Source of the DNA: an uncultured Collinsella sp.
GTDB lineage: Bacteria > Actinomycetota > Coriobacteriia > Coriobacteriales > Coriobacteriaceae
Direction of reading: 5' to 3'
DNA: 12,947 nucleotides
NCBI GenBank assembly: GCA_905207425.1
Contig: CAJLLB010000049.1
Coordinates: forward strand, 1 to 12,947
A model generated the notes under the pieces. The model saw nothing but the letters and a program-made list of their open reading frames with translations. It searched no databases and had not been told where the DNA came from. A program made the translations under genes and the position numbers. Shown one piece after another: positions 1 to 7,668 of the stretch (position 1 is its first letter; each line of letters starts with the position of its first letter).

Positions 1-674
1 CGCCGTACGAGCCGGTGGGCGCGACGTCGGCCGATGGCAATGCGGCGGTCGATTACCTGATTGATGCCGCGCGTACCTATGGTCCCGACTTGGTCTATGT
101 GGCGACCGGTCCGCTCTCCAACCTGGCGCTCGCCCTTGAGCGCGACGCGGCGGCGATGATGTCTATCGGCCGCGTGGTGGTGATGGGTGGCGCCCTGACC
201 GTGCCCGGCAACGTGAGCGCCGGTGCCGAGGCCAACATGGCGAGCGACCCCGAGGCCGCTGACGCCGTGCTGCGCTCGGGCCGCAAACTCACCATGGTTG
301 GTCTTGACGTGACGCATCGCGTGGTGCTGACGCGCCGCGACATTGCCGGTTGGACGGGCTCGGGCACCATGGCGGGCTGCGCATTTGCGAGTATGGTCGA
401 GCACTACATTGGCTCGTACGAGATGAACGCACCCTACCTGGGTGGTTGTGCGCTGCACGATCCGTTGGCCGTTGCCGTGGCGATCGACCCCACGCTCGTA
501 GGTGCACTCGGCTGCAATCTGCGTGTTGATCTGCTGGGCGAGTATCGCGGTCGCACCATTTGCGATGAGCACCGCCTGTCCGACCCCGACAAGAGCGCGC
601 TTGTGGCACTCACCGTGGACGCCCCGCGCTTTCTGTCCGAGTTCAAGGCGCGCATGGCCCGCATCCTAGGCTAG
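1..674 (+). CDS. Nucleoside hydrolase (IunH/RihB-like), 5'-truncated
   Basis: C-terminal part of a ribonucleoside hydrolase, which splits purine or pyrimidine ribosides into base and ribose in cytosolic nucleoside salvage. The frame is open from base 3, so the true start lies outside the window. The N-terminal DxDxGxDD calcium/ribose motif is therefore not visible. Family landmarks seen in order are VYVATGPLSNLALAL (the ATGPLTN block), VVMGG, a glycine-rich stretch leading to EANMASDPEAADAVLRSG (the E-x-N...DPEAA block), MVGLDVTH, and near the end LHDPLAV, whose His-Asp pair is the conserved catalytic and calcium-site dipeptide. Spacing between these blocks looks normal and no frameshift is visible. 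Substrate preference cannot be told from this part. It ends in TAG. The next gene is about 250 bases away behind its own promoter, so it is probably not cotranscribed with the downstream operon. Confidence 0.93.
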   Translation, partial: PYEPVGATSADGNAAVDYLIDAARTYGPDLVYVATGPLSNLALALERDAAAMMSIGRVVVMGGALTVPGNVSAGAEANMASDPEAADAVLRSGRKLTMVGLDVTHRVVLTRRDIAGWTGSGTMAGCAFASMVEHYIGSYEMNAPYLGGCALHDPLAVAVAIDPTLVGALGCNLRVDLLGEYRGRTICDEHRLSDPDKSALVALTVDAPRFLSEFKARMARILG

Positions 675-712
675 GCTCGGGATCGAAGCACGCCCATCTG
701 CTCGATGTGGCC

Positions 713-743
713 GCTGGCGGGCCGACATCTACCGTTCGCCAGC
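713..743 (+). other. Hairpin downstream of nucleoside hydrolase
   Basis: GCTGGCG (713-719) and CGCCAGC (737-743) form a perfect 7-bp stem with a 17-base loop, in the gap between the nucleoside hydrolase stop and the next promoter. No T-run follows, so it is not a clean intrinsic terminator. It may be a 3'-end structure. The rest of 675-770 shows nothing I recognise. Confidence 0.3.
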
Positions 744-748
744 CCGAT

Positions 749-784
749 GGTCCCCGGGGCGGGGAGAGCGCTATAATGCATTCT
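749..784 (+). promoter_or_regulatory. Promoter of the licT-PTS-glucosidase operon
   Basis: A perfect TATAAT -10 element lies at 772-777, in an otherwise GC-rich stretch. No convincing -35 hexamer sits 16-18 bases upstream. Transcription should start near 783-785, placing the first RAT motif (792) within the first ten or so transcribed bases, as is usual for LicT/BglG-controlled leaders. The missing -35 suggests a weak or activator-assisted promoter. Confidence 0.6.
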
Positions 785-791
785 GCATCTT

Positions 792-821
792 GGATTGTTA
801 CTCCTGTGTGGAGGCATGCCC
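792..821 (+). promoter_or_regulatory. Ribonucleic antiterminator (RAT), copy 1
   Basis: GGATTGTTAC (792-801) matches the start of the LicT/BglG/SacY RAT consensus. It is followed by a CTCC/GGAG stem (801-804 with 810-813, loop TGTGT), then GGCATGCCC, equivalent to the consensus GGCAAAACC. Outer GG and CC bases can close the fold, giving the usual stem with two internal asymmetric loops. This is the better folded of the two copies. It ends 28 bases before the terminator instead of overlapping it, which is unusual. It is the likely binding site for the CAT domain of the antiterminator encoded just downstream. Confidence 0.8.
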
Positions 822-837
822 AAGAGCAATACAACAC

Positions 838-860
838 GGATTGTTACGTAAGGCATGACC
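838..860 (+). promoter_or_regulatory. RAT-like copy 2, overlapping the terminator
   Basis: A second exact GGATTGTTAC (838-847) is followed by GTA and AGGCATGACC. It overlaps the 5' arm of the terminator by about 11 bases, the classical RAT/terminator arrangement. Its central hairpin is reduced to the bare palindrome TTACGTAA with no proper loop, so it may fold or bind poorly. It looks like a shortened tandem duplicate of copy 1. Confidence 0.6.
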
Positions 861-893
861 GCAATAGCACTGATATTGCGGTCATGCCTTTTT
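850..893 (+). terminator. Intrinsic terminator in the licT leader
   Basis: A perfect 17-bp stem pairs 850-866 with 874-890 around a 7-base loop (GCACTGA). Five T residues at 889-893 follow or overlap the 3' arm. It sits 30 bases before the licT start codon. It is a transcription attenuator that bound LicT should prevent from forming. Confidence 0.92.
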
Positions 894-922
894 CTGTGAG
901 TGTTCTTGAAAGGAGGTTCACC

Positions 923-1762
923 ATGCTTGCAATTAAAAAGCTTAACAACAACGCGGTTCTTTGCCGTGACGGACAGGGGCGAGATGTCATCGCCATGGGC
1001 AGGGGCGTCGGTTTCGGCGGAGATTTTCCTCGAGAGCTCCCTCTTTCTAAAATCGAGCATACGTTTTACGACATTGATCCTAAAGGACAAGATGTCATGA
1101 GGGATCTTCCCTCGGATATCGTGATGTTTGCGGCGAAAGTTATGGACATCGTTGCCAACGAACTGCCCTACGACCTCTCGACCAATGCGACGCTGTTCAT
1201 GGCTGATCACCTGTCGTTTGCCGTTGCGCGAGCCCAAAAGGGGGTCCGCATCGCGATGCCTCTTGCCTATGAAGTGCGGGAGACGTATCCGAAGGAATAC
1301 AAGGCTGCCCAGTTTATCGTCATGCGACTCGAGAAGGAGCTCGGAGAGCGGCTTCCCAAGGATGAGATTGCCAGTATTGCGATGAATCTCGTCAATGCGC
1401 GGGTTGTTCAGGCCATCGAGACCGCGAGCAAACCCACCAAGCAGTTTGACGATATGCTAGAAGATGTCACTGAGATCGTCGAGAGTGATTTTCGCATCAT
1501 CGTTGACCGCGATTCCTACGATTTCACTCGCTATGCCACGCATCTGCGGTACCTGTTCAAGCGCATTCAAGCCGGCGAGTCGCTGAACAGCGCCAACATG
1601 CAGATGTACAAGAACTTTCGTGAGGAGTTTCCGCAGTTGGCAGAGTGCGTGAAGCATATCGGTTCCTATTGTCGTGAAACGTGGGACGCCACGCTCTCCG
1701 AGGAGGAGGAACTCTATCTGATGATCCATCTCAACCGGATCATCTCCAAAAAAGGATTGTAA
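923..1762 (+). CDS. licT: LicT/BglG-family transcriptional antiterminator
   Basis: A 279-aa RNA-binding antiterminator that stabilises the RAT hairpin in its own operon leader when beta-glucoside is available. ATG at 923 was chosen because AAAGGAGG (909-916) lies 6 bases upstream and the product then starts MLAIKKLNNN, like LicT. An upstream in-frame GTG at 707 would run through promoter, RAT and terminator. The CAT domain covers residues 1-55 with N10, G26, R27 and F31 at the places used for RNA contact in LicT. PRD1 (about 65-170) has His96 in MADHLSFA, but the second conserved His is Asn155 in IASIAMNLVNA. PRD2 (about 171-279) has both, His208 (THLRY) and His269 (MIHLNRI). PRD histidines are phosphorylated by EIIB (negative) and HPr (positive) in known members. 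It is the first gene of the operon, 70 bases before the permease gene. Confidence 0.95.
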   Translation: MLAIKKLNNNAVLCRDGQGRDVIAMGRGVGFGGDFPRELPLSKIEHTFYDIDPKGQDVMRDLPSDIVMFAAKVMDIVANELPYDLSTNATLFMADHLSFAVARAQKGVRIAMPLAYEVRETYPKEYKAAQFIVMRLEKELGERLPKDEIASIAMNLVNARVVQAIETASKPTKQFDDMLEDVTEIVESDFRIIVDRDSYDFTRYATHLRYLFKRIQAGESLNSANMQMYKNFREEFPQLAECVKHIGSYCRETWDATLSEEEELYLMIHLNRIISKKGL

Positions 1763-1832
1763 CCCGTAGCCATTCGGGGCATGACCTTTGCCGATTCGAA
1801 CAGTAAGCCAAGATTGTGCAAAGGAGCCAATG

Positions 1833-4846
<3,014 letters not shown>

Positions 4847-4898
4847 TAACGTTAAGATGGACAAATGCGCCCGTTGGGGGAATAGTCGTGCCACTTCG

Positions 4899-4967
4899 CG
4901 TGACAACAGGCTAAACTAGCTATTAAACATTTACTATTCTGTTTAGATTGAATTTGCGGTCGTTTAG
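4899..4967 (+). promoter_or_regulatory. AT-rich promoter/operator region before the lacI-type gene
   Basis: The 182-base gap 4847-5028 contains the most AT-rich stretch of this part. Possible promoter elements are GTGACA (4900-4905), TATTAA (4921-4926), TACTAT (4932-4937) and TAGATT (4944-4949). I cannot decide which pair is used. The hexamer CTAAAC (4911-4916) recurs inverted as GTTTAG at 4941-4946 and 4962-4967, and TAAAC/GTTTA form an inverted repeat at 4924-4928 and 4941-4945. These could be operator half-sites, possibly for autoregulation. No clear terminator for the glucosidase gene is visible here. Confidence 0.35.
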
Positions 4968-5028
4968 TTGCCGAGCCACGGGGCGGTCAAGCCACGATGC
5001 TCGGCCGCGACCGATGCTAGGGGGAACG

Positions 5029-6039
5029 ATGGCTAAAGCAAGCGTCCGCGAGATCAGCCGCATTACCGGCTTTTCGCCCGCAACCGTGTCCAACGCGCTC
5101 AACCGCAAGCGCAGCGTGAGCGAGGAGACCGCCAAGGTCATCCTAGAGTGCGCGCAGTCGCTTGGCTATCAGCAGTCGACGCAGCTCGAGAGCATCCAGT
5201 TTGTGCTTGCGCGCAAGACGGGCGCCATCCTGGACGAGAGCACCTTCCATCCCGCGGTCATCGAGGGCGTGGAGCGCCAGGCGCGTCGCCACGGCATGAG
5301 CACGAGCTTTGTCTCGCTCGACTTTAGCGACCTGGACGCCGTGCGCCCGCAGGTCGAGGGCCTGATCGCCGACCCGTCGGCCGCCATCGTGCTGATGGGT
5401 ACCGAGCTGGGCGAGGAGGACTACGCCCTGTTCGCCGACGCTGCCGCCCACCTGATTGTGCTCGACGGCTGGAGCGATCGCCAGTACTTCGATGCCGTAG
5501 TCATCGCCAACACCGATTCGGTGCTGCGTGCCGTGGATTACCTTATCGAGAAAGGCCACAGGCAAATCGGCTATCTGGCGGGCGACCTTCGGATCCGCAA
5601 CTTTAAGGACCGCGAGCGCGGCTATCGCCAAGCGCTTGAGGACGCGGATCTTGAGGCCAACCCGGCATGGCACGTCACGCTGGGTACCACGCTCGAGGGC
5701 GCTTATCACGACATGGGCGTGTGGCTCGACAACGTCTCGCGCGACGATCTGCCGACGGCTTTCTTTGCCGAGAACGACGTGCTCGCCGTGGGCGCCATGC
5801 GCGCGTTCAACGAGCACGGTATTCGCGTGCCCGAGGATGTCTCGATCATCGGCTTTGACGACCTGTCTTTGGGCGCCTTCTCCAACCCGCCGCTCACCAC
5901 GGTGCATGTTCCCAAGCACGAGGTGGGCGAGATCGCGGTGCGTCGCCTGGTGGGCAACATCCGCAACCCCAAGAGCTATACCTGCAAGACGGCCGTGTCG
6001 ACCTACTTTGTCGAGCGCCAAAGCGTGCGCGAGATCTAG
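5029..6039 (+). CDS. LacI/GalR-family transcriptional regulator
   Basis: A 336-aa DNA-binding repressor or activator. Residues 1-48 are a LacI helix-turn-helix (VREISRITGFSPATVSNALN) with the hinge region following. Residues about 60-330 form the periplasmic-binding-protein-like effector domain, with NTDSVLRAVDYLIEKGHRQIGYLAGD, a D-R-x-x-G-Y segment, AFFAENDVLAVGAMRAF and VSIIGFDDL in the usual order. ATG at 5029 was chosen because AGGGGGA (5019-5025) lies just upstream and the HTH then starts at residue 6. A frame-open start at 4948 would lie inside the promoter region. The gene follows the beta-glucoside operon in the same direction with its own AT-rich upstream region, so control of that operon or of sugar use more widely is a reasonable guess. 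The effector is unknown. The higher GC content contrasts with the preceding operon. Confidence 0.93.
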   Translation: MAKASVREISRITGFSPATVSNALNRKRSVSEETAKVILECAQSLGYQQSTQLESIQFVLARKTGAILDESTFHPAVIEGVERQARRHGMSTSFVSLDFSDLDAVRPQVEGLIADPSAAIVLMGTELGEEDYALFADAAAHLIVLDGWSDRQYFDAVVIANTDSVLRAVDYLIEKGHRQIGYLAGDLRIRNFKDRERGYRQALEDADLEANPAWHVTLGTTLEGAYHDMGVWLDNVSRDDLPTAFFAENDVLAVGAMRAFNEHGIRVPEDVSIIGFDDLSLGAFSNPPLTTVHVPKHEVGEIAVRRLVGNIRNPKSYTCKTAVSTYFVERQSVREI

Positions 6040-6075
6040 TCGGAACGGCGCCAGACCCCAGAGCGGAAAAGTCCT

Positions 6076-6100
6076 TCTAGATTACCTAGAATGATTTTTC
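6076..6100 (+). terminator. Weak terminator after the lacI-type gene
   Basis: TTCTAG (6076-6081) and CTAGAA (6087-6092) form a 6-bp stem with a 5-base loop. TGA and five T residues (6096-6100) follow. It lies 37 bases after the stop codon. The stem is short and AT-rich, so efficiency is uncertain. Confidence 0.45.
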
Positions 6101-6102
6101 TG

Positions 6103-6165
6103 GGACGGGGATTTAAAACTCATTGATCCCCGTCCCGGGTAGCTCATTTGGGACGGGGCTTTTTT
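6103..6165 (+). terminator. Terminator and competing hairpin built from GGGACGGGG repeats
   Basis: CCCCGTCCC (6128-6136) pairs with GGGACGGGG (6150-6158), and six T residues (6160-6165) follow, a good intrinsic terminator on the + strand. The same CCCCGTCCC arm, extended by one base, can instead pair with GGGACGGGGA at 6103-6112 (10 bp). The two hairpins exclude each other. This lies between the lacI-type gene and luxS. Confidence 0.75.
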
Positions 6166-6219
6166 GACTGGTATGATTGGTGCGACCATTCGAACCAGCT
6201 AAAAGAGCCCGTCCCAAAT
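6146..6219 (+). repeat. 12-bp inverted repeat spanning the luxS promoter
   Basis: ATTTGGGACGGG (6146-6157) and CCCGTCCCAAAT (6208-6219) are perfect inverted repeats, flanked by near-matching T-rich and A-rich runs (6159-6165 and 6201-6207). They enclose the extended -10 element. The right copy lies in the luxS leader just before its ribosome binding site. The element could be part of a repeat family, a terminator relic or an operator. Confidence 0.55.
6169..6177 (+). promoter_or_regulatory. Extended -10 promoter of luxS
   Basis: TGG followed by TATGAT (6172-6177) makes an extended -10 element directly after the terminator T-run. No good -35 is present at the expected distance, as is tolerated by extended -10 promoters. 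The start site would be near 6184, giving a 5' leader of about 57 bases. Confidence 0.55.
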
Positions 6220-6240
6220 TGACTACCGAGAGGATCTGCC

Positions 6241-6729
6241 ATGGAGCGCATCGCGAGTTTTTCCGTTGACCATCTGCTGCTTGAGCCCGGCGTGTATGTG
6301 AGCCGCATCGACCGCGATCCGGCGACCGGTGCTGCCGTCACCACGTTTGACCTGCGCCTGACCACGCCCAACAAGGAGCCGGTCATGAACACGGCCGAGT
6401 GCCACACCATCGAGCACCTGGGCGCGACGTTCCTTCGCAATCATGCCGAGTGGTCGAGCCGCATTGTCTACTTTGGCCCCATGGGCTGCCGCACGGGCTT
6501 TTACCTCGTTGTGTTTGGCGAGGTGACGAGCGAGGAGATCCTGCCGCTCGTGCGTGAGCTGTTCGAGTTTGTCGCCGACTTTGAGGGCGATGTCCCCGGT
6601 GCCGCTCCCGAGGAGTGCGGCAACTACCTGGACCAGAACCTCCCCATGGCAAACTGGCTCGCGCGCCGTTACCTCGACCGCGACCTGGCCGATATCGACG
6701 AGAAGCATCTGCACTATCAGCAGGCGTAA
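6241..6729 (+). CDS. luxS: S-ribosylhomocysteine lyase LuxS
   Basis: A 162-aa cytosolic metalloenzyme that splits S-ribosylhomocysteine into homocysteine and DPD, the precursor of autoinducer-2. It serves the activated methyl cycle and possibly quorum sensing. Metal ligands are His55 and His59 in HTIEHL and Cys126 in PEECGNY. The catalytic Cys83 lies in FGPMGCRTGFYL. The ATFLRN block is present and the length matches the family. ATG at 6241 has GAGAGGA (6228-6234) 6 bases upstream. No pfs/mtnN or methionine gene adjoins it, so it appears to be a single-gene unit with its own promoter and structured upstream region. I see no missing residue. Confidence 0.97.
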   Translation: MERIASFSVDHLLLEPGVYVSRIDRDPATGAAVTTFDLRLTTPNKEPVMNTAECHTIEHLGATFLRNHAEWSSRIVYFGPMGCRTGFYLVVFGEVTSEEILPLVRELFEFVADFEGDVPGAAPEECGNYLDQNLPMANWLARRYLDRDLADIDEKHLHYQQA

Positions 6730-6744
6730 GGGCTTTGTCGTCCA

Positions 6745-6769
6745 AAACGCGCGCATTGGGCGCCTTTTT
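6745..6769 (+). terminator. Probable terminator after luxS
   Basis: GCGC (6751-6754) pairs with GCGC (6760-6763) and is followed by five T residues (6765-6769). The A-run at 6745-6748 can extend pairing with the T-run across a small internal loop. The stem is short, so this is a tentative call. Confidence 0.4.
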
Positions 6770-6818
6770 GTTGATTGGTCGGGACAAGCGTTCAAAATCG
6801 CTCATGTATGTTCTAGAA

Positions 6819-6844
6819 TGTTCGTATAGTCACATTTACGAACA
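6819..6844 (+). promoter_or_regulatory. Promoter with overlapping operator-like inverted repeat
   Basis: TGTTCGTA (6819-6826) and TACGAACA (6837-6844) form an 8-bp perfect inverted repeat with a 10-base spacer. A TATAGT -10 element (6825-6830) overlaps the left arm, and the expected start site falls at the right arm. A repressor bound here would block initiation. The half-site order (TGTTCG...CGAACA) is opposite to the Gram-positive LexA box, so LexA is unlikely. The nearby palindrome TTCTAGAA (6811-6818) may be part of the site. Confidence 0.6.
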
Positions 6845-6853
6845 GGAGTGAAC

Positions 6854-7498
6854 ATGCATATCTACTCTGTCAACGATCCCGAGTTCAAATCCTATGGCAA
6901 CGTTTGGGATGGCGTTCCGTCCGAGCTCACGTCGCCCGTGCTCGAGGCGCTTTCTGCCACGCCCATCCCCGAGGGCAGTAAGTACGTAGCAAGCGCGCCG
7001 GAGCTCGAGGGCGTCAAGGATGCCGATAAACTGGGCTTTCTCATGTTTGGCGGCCGCCCCTTCCAACTGGGCTGGTGCAACGGACACAACACGCAGCTCA
7101 ACTGCCTGGAGTATCACCGCGCCAGCGAGTTTAACCTGGGCGCCCGCGATTTTATCCTGCTCGTGGCACATCGCTGGGAGATCGAGGACGGCAAGCTCGA
7201 CACCGCGTGCGTCAAGGCGTTCCGCGTGCCGGCGGGCAAGGTTGTCGAGGTTTTCAACACCACGCTCCACTACACGCCGTGCATGGTCGACGACGGTGGC
7301 TTCCAGGTGATGGTGGCGCTTCCCGCCGGCACCAACGGCCCGCGCCCCGAGGCCGCGGCCGACATGCCCACGGCCGGCGACGCTTACTGCTATTGGAAGG
7401 CCGACAAGTGGGTTCTCTGCCATGCCGACAGCCCCAAGGCTGCCGAGGGCGGCTACGTAGGCCTCATCGGCAAGAACCTCGACATCACCGTGGACTAG
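6854..7498 (+). CDS. DUF4867 family cupin-like protein
   Basis: A 214-aa soluble protein resembling DUF4867 proteins, a family of unknown function found in fermentative anaerobes. No signal peptide or membrane segment is seen. The block CNGHNTQLNCLEYHRASEFN (residues about 76-95) has the H...H...E spacing of a cupin metal site. KAFRVPAGKVVEVF and LHYTPC follow, the latter a possible second-motif His. This suggests a metal-dependent beta-barrel acting on a small molecule, perhaps a sugar acid or ureidoglycolate-like compound. That is inference and no reaction should be assigned. ATG at 6854 follows AGGAG (6844-6848) at 5 bases, while an in-frame GTG at 6848 would overlap the ribosome binding site. 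The gene stands alone with its own promoter and operator-like repeat, between luxS and a signalling operon. Confidence 0.85.
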   Translation: MHIYSVNDPEFKSYGNVWDGVPSELTSPVLEALSATPIPEGSKYVASAPELEGVKDADKLGFLMFGGRPFQLGWCNGHNTQLNCLEYHRASEFNLGARDFILLVAHRWEIEDGKLDTACVKAFRVPAGKVVEVFNTTLHYTPCMVDDGGFQVMVALPAGTNGPRPEAAADMPTAGDAYCYWKADKWVLCHADSPKAAEGGYVGLIGKNLDITVD

Positions 7499-7503
7499 CG
7501 CAT

Positions 7504-7554
7504 CGCCCCAAACCACCACAAAGGTGCCTGTCTCCTTTGCGGTGGTTTGGGGCG
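7504..7554. repeat. Long imperfect palindrome after the DUF4867 gene
   Basis: Perfect 14-bp arms (7504-7517 and 7541-7554) are followed inward by one mismatch and six more pairs (7519-7524 with 7534-7539). The loop is nine bases (7525-7533). No T-run follows on either strand, so it is not a standard intrinsic terminator. It starts 6 bases after the DUF4867 stop. It may be a member of a dispersed palindromic repeat family (REP/BIME-like) or a 3'-end stabiliser. Confidence 0.7.
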
Positions 7555-7652
7555 GGCGGATATCGGGAAGTGCCAGACGGGGGAGGCTGCCGGGCGCCTT
7601 GCCGTCTGCGGATTTTGGGACATGCGGCCCGCTTTTTCGACCCATCTGTCGG

Positions 7653-7668
7653 TACACTAAAAGCACTA
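7653..7668 (+). promoter_or_regulatory. Promoter of the signalling operon, probably leaderless
   Basis: TACACT (7653-7658) is a plausible -10 element with a T-rich tract upstream (7633-7637) but no clear -35. The expected start site at about 7664-7668 coincides with the ATG at 7668. No Shine-Dalgarno sequence precedes that ATG. This fits leaderless initiation, which is common in Actinobacteria. Confidence 0.45.

Noticed and set aside
707..922. N-terminal extension of LicT from the in-frame GTG at 707
   Set aside because: It would translate through the promoter, both RAT copies and the terminator. The strong ribosome binding site and the conserved CAT-domain start place initiation at 923.
1763..1829. 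A further RAT or terminator before the permease gene
   Set aside because: No GGATTGTTAC-like sequence or T-run hairpin is present. The gap seems to be only a short intergenic spacer with a ribosome binding site.
5143..6021. Minus-strand open frame of about 290 codons opposite the lacI-type gene
   Set aside because: It lies wholly inside a clearly recognised LacI-family gene. Its product has no family features and mirrors the codon bias of the real frame.
6166..6240. SAH or SAM riboswitch in the luxS leader
   Set aside because: The leader from the predicted start site is under 60 bases, and I cannot find the conserved cores of these riboswitches.
6811..6844. LexA (SOS) box near the DUF4867 promoter
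   Set aside because: The half-sites are in the order TGTTCG...CGAACA with a 10-base spacer. The Gram-positive LexA box is CGAAC-N4-GTTCG, the opposite order and a shorter spacer.
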